Positions 44,795 through 52,010 of a DNA stretch of 52,010 bases are shown piece by piece; positions within the stretch are counted from its first letter, which is position 1, and each line of letters starts with the position of its first letter. The stretch lies in NCBI GenBank assembly GCA_036574075.1, contig JAINCN010000056.1, positions 1 through 52,010 on the forward strand. Direction: 5' to 3'. The notes under the pieces are model-generated. The model worked only from the letters and a program-made list of their open reading frames with translations, made no database searches and was not told the DNA's origin. The DNA is from Deltaproteobacteria bacterium (GTDB lineage: Bacteria > Desulfobacterota > Dissulfuribacteria > Dissulfuribacterales > UBA5754). The position numbers and the translations under genes are program-made.

Positions 44795-47470
44795 TCATTT
44801 ACGCATCACAGCCTTTGGTCCCTGCCCGAACTCCTGCATGACGAGGGCGATTTCCTTTTCACGGGAATCGACCTCACCGTCAAGACGCGCACGAAGTAGC
44901 CTGTCCAGGATCTGCCGGTAGATGGGGCCGGGCGTGAAGCCCATCTCTCTCAGGTCGTCACCGGTGAGCGCTGGACGTGTTTCAGCCAGTTCCGTGACGT
45001 AGCGCGATAGGTAACGGCGCACCTCTTCGTGTTTCGTTCGGGCGAGCAGGTGGAGGATGAGCTCTATTTTGAGCGGGGTTAGTACCTTATGGATCTCGCT
45101 TGCCCTCGGATTTTCCCTGTCAGATAGATATTCTTCGGCCTTGCCAGCAAGGAAAAGGCCGTGGGTGAGGAGCCTTTTTGTCTCCCCTTCGAGGCCAAGG
45201 CGTTCGATAGTGGCGGCCAGATCCCCATGACGCAGACCGGAGAGGAGGGCCATGAGATAGACGAGCCAGCGCCGAGGCCTCGATTCGGTGAAGAGGAGGT
45301 CGTGCCAGGCTAGTACGTCGTAGGTCCGCGAGAGGATTTGGGATACGGTCGGCGTAAGGGAAAGATTGGGGTGGATGATGGGGAGGAGATCGAGTTCGGC
45401 GCACCGGATGATGGCGGGTCTCGGATCCGGTTCGTCAAGGATGAGTTTGAGCTCGGCAAAGAGGCGTTTGCCGGACAGCCGCGAAAATATGTCGAGGGCG
45501 AGGGCGTTTTTTATGAGTCTCAGGGTGTGTTTCCCAATGGTGAAGCCGTATCGCTGTTCGAATCGAATGGCGCGGAAGATCCGGGTCGGGTCCTCGACAA
45601 AGCTCAGGCTGTGGAGGACCCGGATCATCTTGTCCTTCAGGTCACGCTGGCCCCCGAAAAAATCGATCAGCCGACCGAATTCCGGCGGATTGAGTTTTAT
45701 GGCCATGGTGTTGATGGTGAAGTCCCGCCGGTAGAGGTCGAGCTTTATGGAGGAGAGGGCGACCGTGGGCATGGCCGCCGGGTATTCATAGTACTCCCAC
45801 CGGGCTGTGGCCACATCTATCTTGAATCCGTCCGGAAGTATCACGACCGCAGTCCCGAATTCCTTGTGCGCCTTGATCCTCCCCCCGAGTCGTTTGGCGT
45901 ATGAACAGGCGAAGTCAATTCCATTTCCTTCGACCACCAGATCCAGGTCCAGGTTGGGGACACGTAGAAGGAGGTCACGGACGAATCCTCCGACCACGTA
46001 AACCATGACGCCTTTTTCTTCTGCCGTTTCCCCGGCCGTCACAAGAAGATTGGAAATCCTTTTGTCCAGCCTCTCTCGAAGGAACCGGGCCAGGTTTCGG
46101 CCCTGGTTCGATTCATCGAGGAGGGGTTCGGGTTGCCGTCCCGGATCGCCAGTCAGGATCTGGAGGAGATCGGTCCGTGTCACGACACCGGTGATCCGCC
46201 CGTCCTGGATGACTGGGAGGAATCGTTGGCGGTGACCTACGATGATGTCCTGTACGGATCGGAGGGTGTCCTCGGGCTGCACGGTCAGGAATTCGGTGGA
46301 CATGTAATCACGGACCGGTGAGGAATCGAGTCCATGATAAAGGGCCTTTTCTATGGTGCGGCGGGAGATCATGCCGAGGACCTTGCCGTCTTCGACAATG
46401 GGCAGGACGGTGATCCCGAGGCGGGTGAGGTGATCGTGGGCCTCGGAAATAGTGGTTTCGGGTTTGATGGAATGGACGGGTGATGACATGATGTCCCGGA
46501 CCCGGGGTTCGTGTCCGAGCTGTCGGGACAATTCTGCAATAAGGCGTTCTTCGGCCTCGAGAAGGGTGATCCCCTTGATGGTCGCTGATGCAGCCGAGGC
46601 ATGACCTCCGCCGCCAAGCCCCTGGAGGATTCGGCCTGCGTCCACGGAGGGGACCCGGCTCCGACCCACGATCACGACCTGATCCGCCATCAGGGCGATC
46701 ACGAAGACAGAGTCCAGGCCTCGGATGTCCATGATTTCGTGGGCGAGAAGGGCAAAATCTTCAACGTAGTCAGGCCGTGAGGTCTTGGCAATAACAATGG
46801 GAACACCGCCGAAGTGGTGCACCCGTGCGGCATGGAGGAGATCGTCCAGGATCTCCACGTGCTCCGGGGTCAGCTGGCGGAACAGGTAATCGTGGACGGA
46901 CTTGAGGTCCGCCCCGTGTTCCAGTAGCCAGGCCACGGCCTGGAGATCCTCGGGCGTGGTGCTCGGGAAGGTGAATGAGCCCGTGTCCTCGTATATCCCG
47001 AGCGCGAGGAGTGTGGCCTCGGCCGGTGTGACGGAGATCCCCTTCTCCTGGAGGAGTTCCACCATCATGGTGGTATTCGCACCTACGGGCCGGGAAAAGA
47101 CCGTCTTAGACGGGATATCCCCGGCGGAGGCGGTGTGGTGGTCGTATAGAATGATCTCCACGCCGGGCAGGTCGAGGAGGAAGGCGAGCGGCCCGAGACG
47201 GTTCCTCTGGTTGGTGTCCACGATGATGAGGCGACGAATGACACTCGCATCCAGTCTTTTCATCCGGATGAGCGGCAGATCGGGGAGAGGGCCGGAGAAT
47301 TTGCCCTCGAAAAGGTCCCGAACGGCCTTTTCCTGAGAGCCAGGAAGGAGGATTCGAGAGCCGTCGTACAGGAGACTCGCAGCGAGGGCCGATGCGACAG
47401 CATCGAAATCCGCATTCAGATGGGTTGTGATGACCGTGTCGGGGGAGGATCTCGTTGGTTGGCCGATCAC
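44795..47470 (-). CDS. DHH/DHHA1-CBS-CBS-tRNA nucleotidyltransferase fusion
   Basis: An 891-residue multidomain protein. DHH phosphoesterase motifs HLNADFDAVAS, VDTNQRN and YDHHTAS (110-112) are followed by DHHA1 (GGGGHASAASATI, about 287-297). Two CBS domains follow (about 322-440). The nucleotidyltransferase has GGFVRDLLLRVPNLDLDLVVEG with catalytic D508/D510 and RRDFTINTMAI. This is the A-adding tRNA nucleotidyltransferase/poly(A)-polymerase type found fused in many Desulfobacterota and some other bacteria. The DHH part may degrade nanoRNA or a cyclic dinucleotide and CBS may sense adenylates; these roles are inferred. The start is a GTG at 47470 without a clear ribosome site. Confidence 0.9.
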   Translation of the reverse strand: MIGQPTRSSPDTVITTHLNADFDAVASALAASLLYDGSRILLPGSQEKAVRDLFEGKFSGPLPDLPLIRMKRLDASVIRRLIIVDTNQRNRLGPLAFLLDLPGVEIILYDHHTASAGDIPSKTVFSRPVGANTTMMVELLQEKGISVTPAEATLLALGIYEDTGSFTFPSTTPEDLQAVAWLLEHGADLKSVHDYLFRQLTPEHVEILDDLLHAARVHHFGGVPIVIAKTSRPDYVEDFALLAHEIMDIRGLDSVFVIALMADQVVIVGRSRVPSVDAGRILQGLGGGGHASAASATIKGITLLEAEERLIAELSRQLGHEPRVRDIMSSPVHSIKPETTISEAHDHLTRLGITVLPIVEDGKVLGMISRRTIEKALYHGLDSSPVRDYMSTEFLTVQPEDTLRSVQDIIVGHRQRFLPVIQDGRITGVVTRTDLLQILTGDPGRQPEPLLDESNQGRNLARFLRERLDKRISNLLVTAGETAEEKGVMVYVVGGFVRDLLLRVPNLDLDLVVEGNGIDFACSYAKRLGGRIKAHKEFGTAVVILPDGFKIDVATARWEYYEYPAAMPTVALSSIKLDLYRRDFTINTMAIKLNPPEFGRLIDFFGGQRDLKDKMIRVLHSLSFVEDPTRIFRAIRFEQRYGFTIGKHTLRLIKNALALDIFSRLSGKRLFAELKLILDEPDPRPAIIRCAELDLLPIIHPNLSLTPTVSQILSRTYDVLAWHDLLFTESRPRRWLVYLMALLSGLRHGDLAATIERLGLEGETKRLLTHGLFLAGKAEEYLSDRENPRASEIHKVLTPLKIELILHLLARTKHEEVRRYLSRYVTELAETRPALTGDDLREMGFTPGPIYRQILDRLLRARLDGEVDSREKEIALVMQEFGQGPKAVMRK

Positions 47471-47514
47471 GGCAAAGGAAGAGAAAGAGGGAGGATGATT
47501 CCGGGATGACAGGA

Positions 47515-47532
47515 CGGTCCGGGGATGGACCG
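47515..47532 (-). terminator. Hairpin after the universal stress protein gene
   Basis: CGGTCC (47515-47520) pairs with GGACCG (47527-47532) around a 6-nt loop in the 73-bp gap between the usp stop and the downstream nucleotidyltransferase gene on the same strand. No T run is visible on the minus strand, so termination may be incomplete. Confidence 0.35.
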
Positions 47533-47543
47533 CCCCGGTGTCT

Positions 47544-47990
47544 TCAAACCTTGTAAGGGTTTATCGTAAGGACGGGACAGTCCGCAGCTTTGACCACACC
47601 CTCGGCGACCGAGCCGAACATGACCTTTTCCAGCCCCTTTCTACCGTGGGTGCCCATGATGATAAGTTGGACCCCCGCCCCTTTTGCATAGTTGAGGATC
47701 TCTCCCACTATGTCTCCCATGAGGACCTTGGTGATGACCGAATGCCCCGGCAATGCCTCCTCGACGAAGCGATCCATGGCCTTTTGTGCCCCATCTATTA
47801 GTTCCTTTTCGTAGGTGGACCACCAGGCCGCTCCCATCTCGAAGCCCGAGAATTCTTCAGGTCCGCGAACGACGTGGACAATGTGGATTTCCGCTCCGAA
47901 TTTCTGGGCGAAATGTAGGAGATGGGGTATGATTTTTCGGGAACTATCGGTAAAATCGACCGGGAACAGGATCTTCTTGATTTCAGCCAT
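47544..47990 (-). CDS. Universal stress protein UspA family
   Basis: A 148-residue single-domain protein starting KKILFPVDFTDSS. The ATP-binding signature MGTHGRKGLEKVMFGSVAEGVV (GxHGx2G...GSVA pattern) is intact, so it is an ATP-binding type. The substrate and regulation are unknown. ATG 47990 has a GGAGG site. The gene is divergent from the IscA-like gene; the 226-bp gap contains a TTCCCTG-CAGGGAA hairpin (48066-48093) and AT-rich stretches, but no confident promoter. Confidence 0.93.
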   Translation of the reverse strand: MAEIKKILFPVDFTDSSRKIIPHLLHFAQKFGAEIHIVHVVRGPEEFSGFEMGAAWWSTYEKELIDGAQKAMDRFVEEALPGHSVITKVLMGDIVGEILNYAKGAGVQLIIMGTHGRKGLEKVMFGSVAEGVVKAADCPVLTINPYKV

Positions 47991-48216
47991 ATGACCCTCC
48001 TACATAGGATATTTGACATCTAACTATCACTTTCTTTCGAACGCTGTCAAGGAGCCTCGCTCAGATTCCCTGCCTGGTCTTTTCGACAGGGAAAGAATGT
48101 GCCTATGATCGGATGATATTTTATGGTATTTTCAAATCGGATTGTCCATCAGTTCAACCCTTCGTTTTCATGCCTATTGGATAATCCGGATCCCAATCCC
48201 TGTGGAGGACTTTTTC

Positions 48217-48576
48217 ATGTTGACGATTACCCCTGTTGCACTAAAGAATCTTCAGGACTATTTCGCGCAGAACCGGATAGATTCCCCTGTCCGGGTTGTC
48301 GCCCACAACGGTTGTTCCGGTCCATCCCTCGCCCTCGCCCTTGATGAGCATCGTGAAGGAGACATGTCCTTTTCCGAGGGAGGCATGACCTTTCTCGTGG
48401 ATAAGGATCTGCTCGATGAATGCGGTGAGATTACAGTAGATTTCGTCACCGCGTGTTCTTCTGGCGGTGGATGCTCCGGATGCGGCGGAGGCGGGGGATT
48501 CAGCGTCACCTCCTCCAGGCCCCTTAAGGCCGCAGGGGGATGTGGTTGTTCCTGCTCCTCGGGCGGATGCCACTGA
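48217..48576 (+). CDS. IscA/HesB-like protein with Gly/Cys-rich tail
   Basis: A 119-residue A-type Fe-S carrier relative. The first conserved Cys is C33 in AHNGCSGPSLAL. The C-terminal pair normally written CGCG is replaced by ACSSGGGCSGCGGGGGFSV, followed by GGCGCSCSSGGCH, giving eight more Cys in 40 residues. It may bind Fe-S or other metals; the tail makes a canonical carrier role less certain. ATG 48217 has a GGAGG site. Similar Gly/Cys-rich endings occur in the two FmdB-like proteins of this window. Confidence 0.75.
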   Translation: MLTITPVALKNLQDYFAQNRIDSPVRVVAHNGCSGPSLALALDEHREGDMSFSEGGMTFLVDKDLLDECGEITVDFVTACSSGGGCSGCGGGGGFSVTSSRPLKAAGGCGCSCSSGGCH

Positions 48577-48617
48577 GTCATTCCCAAGCAGCGGCTGCGC
48601 GGTGTTTTACATACCGT

Positions 48618-49361
48618 TCAGCCGCTTTTTGTGAACAAGTTCCAAGGCCTTTGATCCGGGATTGCCGCATCGAAAACGACCTTTTCCCTTCGAACCGGAT
48701 GGAGAAATTCCACCCTCAGGGCATGGAGGGCGATTATTCCGTCTGGAAGGGCTGCTTTCGAACCGTATTTGACATCCCCAAGGATGGGGCACCCGATGAA
48801 TGCCAGATGTGCCCTGATCTGATGTGGGCGTCCGGTTTCCGGAAAGATCCTCACAAGATGGTATGTTCCGACAGTTTGGGCGAGTTTCCACCGGGTTCGT
48901 GCCCGCAGACACGGGCGATCTGTCCTGGAGACGTCCATGACACGGACGAGGTTGCGCAACGCATCCTTTTCGAGACAGGTGTCGATGACACCTGCCCGGC
49001 CAGGGGGTGGGCGATCCGTCACAGCGAGATAGGTTTTTCTAAAGGCGCGGGTGCGGATCTGTTCCGAAATACGTGCCGCGGCCTTTGATGTGACAGCGAA
49101 ACAGACGATGCCGGAAACGGGCCTGTCCAGCCGGTGGACCACACCGAGAAAGACGTTTCCTGCTTTTCCACGTGTTTTTTTGAGATATTCCTTTCCCAAA
49201 TCGAGGAGTGAAGGGGCGCTGGAGGAGTCGGGAACCGTGAGAAGCCCTGCGGGTTTATCAAGGATGAGCAGATGGTTGTCCTCGTAAATGACCTTCAGGT
49301 CCCTGACCGTCGGTTGGGTCCTGGTATGGGGTTCGTGCATTTGCGATTTTATCGGCGGCAT
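48618..49361 (-). CDS. RluA-family pseudouridine synthase
   Basis: A 247-residue enzyme that isomerises uridine in rRNA or tRNA. The catalytic Asp is in VVHRLDRPVSGIVCFA; VIYEDNHLLILDKPAGLL and GRPHQIRAHLAFIGCPILGD are family blocks. There is no S4 domain, as in RluA and TruC-type members, so the target cannot be fixed. ATG 49361 or ATG 49340 could start it. It is divergent from namZ with only about 36 bp between them. Confidence 0.9.
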   Translation of the reverse strand: MPPIKSQMHEPHTRTQPTVRDLKVIYEDNHLLILDKPAGLLTVPDSSSAPSLLDLGKEYLKKTRGKAGNVFLGVVHRLDRPVSGIVCFAVTSKAAARISEQIRTRAFRKTYLAVTDRPPPGRAGVIDTCLEKDALRNLVRVMDVSRTDRPCLRARTRWKLAQTVGTYHLVRIFPETGRPHQIRAHLAFIGCPILGDVKYGSKAALPDGIIALHALRVEFLHPVRREKVVFDAAIPDQRPWNLFTKSG

Positions 49362-49397
49362 GGAAAATTATAACCCCATTGTGTGAGGCAGGCCCGT

Positions 49398-50564
49398 ATG
49401 ACCACCACCGGCCTTGAGGCCCTTATGCGTGATCCACCCACCTGGATCCAGGGGAGGAGATTTGGGCTCCTGTGCAATCAAGCCTCGGTGGACAAGTCTT
49501 ATCGTCATGCAAAGGACCTCCTGGCCTCGAGGTTTCCCGGGCAGTTAACCTGTCTTTTCAGCCCTCAGCACGGCCTTCAAGCAGAAAAGCAGGACAACAT
49601 GGTCGAGTCTCCCCATGGATGGGATGCCGGGCTTGGAATCCCCGTTTTCAGCCTTTATGCCGAAAATAGGTCTCCATCCTCGTGTCAACTCGATGAACTG
49701 GATCTTGTCCTCGTCGATCTCCAGGATGTGGGATGCAGGGTCTACACTTACATATGGACACTTCTTCTCCTCATGGAGGCGTGCGCCTGTCAGGGAAAGG
49801 GCGTGGTGATCCTCGACCGGCCCAATCCCATTGGAGGGGCGAAAGTCGAGGGCAATCTCCTTGATCCCGGACTTTTTTCGTTCGTGGGTCTTGCGGCCAT
49901 CCCCATGCGTCACGGAATGACGATGGGAGAACTGGCCGGTTTTCTTGTCTCGGACAAGGGATTGGACCTGGAGCTTCACGTCGTTAGGCTGGAGGGGTGG
50001 CAGAGGGAATGGGATTTTTCCTTGACGGGCCTTCCCTGGGTATGGCCCTCTCCCAATATGCCGACCCTCGATACGGCCCGTGTCTATCCCGGCCAGGTCG
50101 TTCTCGAGGGGACATGCCTTTCGGAGGGGCGCGGTACTACGAGACCCTTCGAGGTCTTTGGTGCCCCGTTTCTGGACCTTGCAGGGATACGGGCGGATTT
50201 CGAGCGTATGGGCCTTGCCGGCTGCGTCCTCCGTGAACAATGTTTCGAGCCGACCTTTCAGAAATGGCAGGGGAAACGGTGCAAGGGGTTCCAGATCCAC
50301 GTGACGGATTTCGGCCAGTACGAGCCCTATGTCACCACCCTTGCCCTGCTTTCCAGCATCATACGGCGACATCCTGAGGACTTCTTCTGGCGGGATCCAC
50401 CGTACGAATACGAATTCACCCGTCTTCCCGCCGACCTTATTATTGGTGACCGGCGGGTACGTGAGGCCGTCGAGAGCGGGGCCGGCCCCAATGAGCTCCG
50501 ATCCCTCTGGCAGGAAGGGCTCAAGGAGTTCGCCGCCCGTAGAGAACGTTTTCTCTTGTACTGA
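49398..50564 (+). CDS. Exo-beta-N-acetylmuramidase NamZ-like (DUF1343)
   Basis: A 388-residue protein of the DUF1343/YbbC/NamZ group (GH171), whose characterised members remove MurNAc from the non-reducing ends of peptidoglycan fragments. Conserved blocks are FGLLCNQASVDKSYRHA, CLFSPQHGLQAEKQDN, DLVLVDLQDVGCRVYTYIWTLLLLMEA, VILDRPNPIGGAKVEGNLLD and PIPMRHGMTMGELA-like (AAIPMRHGMTMGELAG). No signal peptide is seen, so it may work on recycled fragments in the cytoplasm. ATG 49398 follows GAGGCAGG; a GTG at 49383 is an alternative. It fits with Mpl and MltA in wall recycling. Confidence 0.88.
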   Translation: MTTTGLEALMRDPPTWIQGRRFGLLCNQASVDKSYRHAKDLLASRFPGQLTCLFSPQHGLQAEKQDNMVESPHGWDAGLGIPVFSLYAENRSPSSCQLDELDLVLVDLQDVGCRVYTYIWTLLLLMEACACQGKGVVILDRPNPIGGAKVEGNLLDPGLFSFVGLAAIPMRHGMTMGELAGFLVSDKGLDLELHVVRLEGWQREWDFSLTGLPWVWPSPNMPTLDTARVYPGQVVLEGTCLSEGRGTTRPFEVFGAPFLDLAGIRADFERMGLAGCVLREQCFEPTFQKWQGKRCKGFQIHVTDFGQYEPYVTTLALLSSIIRRHPEDFFWRDPPYEYEFTRLPADLIIGDRRVREAVESGAGPNELRSLWQEGLKEFAARRERFLLY

Positions 50565-51128
50565 TTATCGGTCCGAGGGCTTGAAACCTTGGGGGACGTG
50601 GCCGGGAGTGAGATGGTAAATGCCAGGGAGATTCCGATACCGTTCATCGTAATCGAGGCCATAGCCCACGAGGAATCCGTGCGGGACATCGAAGCCCACA
50701 TAACTGGCGCTGACGTTCACTTTGCGGCGTTCCTTTTTGTCAATGAGGCAGCAGATGGAGACGGAGGCGGGGTTATGGAGGCGGAGAATTTCCATGAGAT
50801 ACTTGATCGTATAACCGGTGTCCACGATGTCTTCCACTACGAGGACATCCTTGCCCTCGATGTCGGTTTCTATGTCCTTGGTGATGGAAACCTGCCCGAG
50901 AGATTCCATTTTCGACCCATAGCTCTTGAGCCGGACGAAATCGATGATGACGTCGTTTTTGATGGAGCGGACCAGGTCGGAAAGAAAGATGAACGCGCCC
51001 TTGAGAATCCCGATGATGACAAGGGGGCGGCCTTCGTAGTCATCTGAAATGCGTTTCCCGAGCTCCTGGACACGTGTTGCAATGATGTCGGGGGCGAGGA
51101 TCTCTACAAGTTCGTCCTGGGAATTCAT
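50565..51128 (-). CDS. hpt: Hypoxanthine phosphoribosyltransferase
   Basis: A 187-residue purine salvage enzyme converting hypoxanthine or guanine and PRPP to nucleotides. The PRPP loop is KDVLVVEDIVDTGYTIKYL; VIIGILKGAFIFLSDLVR is the PPi loop region; VGFDVPHGFLVGYGLDYDERYRNLP carries the base-binding Asp. The start has an AAGGAAAG site. Its stop abuts the namZ stop with no spacer, so the two convergent transcripts must overlap. Confidence 0.94.
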   Translation of the reverse strand: MNSQDELVEILAPDIIATRVQELGKRISDDYEGRPLVIIGILKGAFIFLSDLVRSIKNDVIIDFVRLKSYGSKMESLGQVSITKDIETDIEGKDVLVVEDIVDTGYTIKYLMEILRLHNPASVSICCLIDKKERRKVNVSASYVGFDVPHGFLVGYGLDYDERYRNLPGIYHLTPGHVPQGFKPSDR

Positions 51129-51214
51129 GGATCTTCCTTTCCTTGACAGTGGTCAGGGAACAATTATCTTTTTTGACTAGTTATAAATAATCTAAACTGC
51201 GATTGGAAGTATAC

Positions 51215-51362
51215 CTGAATCCGTGGGCCTACGGCCGGGGTATTTGTTCCGTGCGGCAAATAGCCCCCGTCCATGGGGCCAGATTTGCCGTTCGAGCCCC
51301 GTCCATGGGCGCCTCACTCCACAAATACCCCGGCCGTAGGCTTATGCTGGGAAATCGAAAGG
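51215..51362. mobile_element. Family A element, copy 7 (right end truncated)
   Basis: Short arm at left (CTGAATCCGTGGG, then CCTACGGCCGGGGTATTTGT), complete core and a perfect right arm ACAAATACCCCGGCCGTAGG. The long arm stops at GAAATCGAAAGG; about 25 bp including the right terminal repeat are missing. At that junction the sequence becomes GGAGGTCACACGGC, which serves as the ribosome site of the next gene. The 246-bp gap to hpt otherwise holds only an AT-rich stretch at 51168-51196. Confidence 0.85.
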
Positions 51363-51374
51363 AGGTCACACGGC

Positions 51375-51596
51375 ATGCCTATTTATGAATTCGAGTGCGC
51401 AAGATGCAAACAGCTCTTCGAGCGGTTCCTTTTTTCCCACAATGATGCCGGGGGTGTCCAGTGTCCCCGGTGTGGCGGAGAAGGGATAAAAAAACCGTCT
51501 GCCTTCTCCTCATGCGGCCGCGGATCCACCGGTGGTGGTCCATCAGTCGGTTCATCCTCCTGCGGCACTGGAGGATTTTCACGTCGTTTTGGGTGA
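51375..51596 (+). CDS. FmdB-family zinc-ribbon protein (2)
   Basis: A 73-residue small protein, MPIYEFECARCKQLFERF and VQCPRCGGEGIKK, with the CxxC...CxxC ribbon. The tail is Gly/Ser/Cys-rich (SSCGRGSTGGGPSVGSSS, then CGTGGF). It resembles the protein at 36.8 kb in ribbon and tail style. ATG 51375 follows GGAGG by about 9 bp, at the broken end of family A copy 7. The function is unknown; relatives are called putative regulators. Confidence 0.85.
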   Translation: MPIYEFECARCKQLFERFLFSHNDAGGVQCPRCGGEGIKKPSAFSSCGRGSTGGGPSVGSSSCGTGGFSRRFG

Positions 51597-51644
51597 GCTT
51601 GACATCAGGGCCGGCTGGATGCCGATATAGACTCTGAAGTGAAT

Positions 51645-51786
51645 CTGAATCCGTGAGATATGAATTTGACTTGGCAATTTTTCAAAATAAGCCGACGTTC
51701 GGGTAGCTTGTGGATACAGGCGCTCATAGACGGGGGGCTATTTGCCGCACGGAACAAATACCCCTAACGTCAGCTCACGGATTCAG
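51645..51786. mobile_element. Family A element, copy 8 (142 bp, diverged, core deletion)
   Basis: Long arm left, ends CTGAATCCGTGAG and CTCACGGATTCAG intact. Its long arm and arm core (CCGACGTTCGGG) are of the copy 6 type, but the right arm has diverged so about 6 of 21 pairs mismatch. The core carries a deletion like copy 5. Flanks AGTGAAT and GGTGAAG share GTGAA. The 389-bp gap 51597-51985 contains this element, a hairpin and a candidate promoter, and no gene that I can support. Confidence 0.8.
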
Positions 51787-51840
51787 GGTGAAGACGCAAA
51801 AAGGGGATTTTTCATCTCCACTGAAGGGGAGTTTTCCAGT

Positions 51841-51865
51841 CGACCTGCCGACGTCAGGCAGGTCG
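51841..51865. repeat. Perfect 9-bp inverted repeat
   Basis: CGACCTGCC and GGCAGGTCG pair perfectly around GACGTCA. It may be a terminator-like or REP-type hairpin; no T run follows on either side. Confidence 0.5.
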
Positions 51866-51897
51866 GCCGTTCGATATTCCTATGTGTTCCGTATCGG

Positions 51898-51926
51898 TTG
51901 ATCATATACCTCCGAGGAGTTATCCT
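51898..51926 (+). promoter_or_regulatory. Candidate promoter before the last gene
   Basis: TTGATC (51898-51903) and TATCCT (51921-51926) are 17 bp apart, each with four consensus bases. It would give a leader of about 50 nt to the start at 51986. Prediction only. Confidence 0.35.
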
Positions 51927-51985
51927 CTCTTGCTTGCCAGGATGTTTTTTGCAAAGCTCATGGAAGAAGTGAAGGAGGGCGGAAA

Positions 51986-52010
51986 ATGGGCATGATCCAG
52001 CTTCACAAGA
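51986..52010 (+). CDS. Start of a probable ABC ATPase gene (FtsE-like), cut by the window
   Basis: Only eight codons are visible: ATG GGC ATG then IQLHK. GGAGGGCGG lies just upstream of ATG 51986. MIQLHK at the start resembles the first residues of FtsE-type ATPases, but so short a piece cannot prove it. ATG 51992 is an alternative start and overlaps the stop of a 17-codon ORF that begins ATGTTTTTTGC at about 51941. Confidence 0.4.

Noticed and set aside
36551-51786. CRISPR array suggested by repeated palindromic segments
   Set aside because: The copies are kilobases apart, more than 90 bp long, in both orientations, and lack regular spacers; no cas genes are present.

Overview
The window looks like a chromosomal segment of a GC-rich, Gram-negative, probably anaerobic bacterium. 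The gene complement is most like Desulfobacterota (former Deltaproteobacteria): a DHH-CBS-tRNA nucleotidyltransferase fusion, a CobA-HemD fusion, a siroheme-type dehydrogenase, a class I Fe-S fumarase, an ApgM-like protein next to homoserine dehydrogenase, and a radical SAM/DUF2344 fusion. An outer membrane is implied by MltA, GmhA and a lipoprotein. The lineage is an inference from gene content; no rRNA or tRNA gene was found to test it.

Layout. 0.2-4.8 kb: thiD and class I fumarase (+), facing mltA and malate dehydrogenase (-). 5.2-10.4 kb: a tight plus-strand run alr-tatB-tatC-sirohydrochlorin synthase-ccsB-hemA. 10.5-18.4 kb: a minus-strand run aroK-aroC, then mpl-tgt-yajC, then a secreted BACON-like protein with a CsgG/LpoB-like lipoprotein. 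18.7-23.5 kb: cmoA with a membrane methyltransferase, a PepSY protein, a tyrosine phosphatase, a peptidoglycan-binding lysozyme-like protein and a HAD phosphatase. 23.3-30.6 kb: a radical SAM protein (-), a GAF histidine kinase (+) and a three-gene ABC importer (-). 30.8-36.5 kb: hom-apgM-thioesterase, a glycosyltransferase, a flavoprotein and gmhA. 36.7-43.4 kb: fmdB-hemC-cobA/hemD, a second orphan histidine kinase and a UvrD/PcrA helicase. 43.6-51.6 kb: an M20 peptidase, the DHH-CBS-nucleotidyltransferase, a universal stress protein, an IscA-like protein, RluA, NamZ, hpt and a second fmdB. The window closes at the start of a probable ABC ATPase gene.

Tetrapyrrole synthesis is split between two loci: hemA with the precorrin-2 dehydrogenase and CcsB at 7.5-10.4 kb, and hemC-cobA/hemD at 37.0-39.4 kb. 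Together they cover glutamyl-tRNA to uroporphyrinogen III to siroheme, lacking only hemL and hemB. Cell-wall genes recur (alr, mpl, mltA, namZ, a lysozyme-like gene).

The most unusual feature is a family of palindromic intergenic elements, called family A here. There are eight copies of about 95-175 bp, with ends CTGAATCCGTGAG / CTCACGGATTCAG and an inner inverted repeat of about 21 bp enclosing further hairpins. One copy is flanked by a perfect 8-bp direct repeat. Paired changes in the two arms keep the stem complementary, one copy has an inverted core, and several copies have lost core sequence between short direct repeats. The elements reach into gene signals: two genes start 4 bp beyond an element and one peptidase gene ends inside one. 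Two other small repeat families (B and C) also occur. No transposase, CRISPR array, prophage or resistance island is visible.
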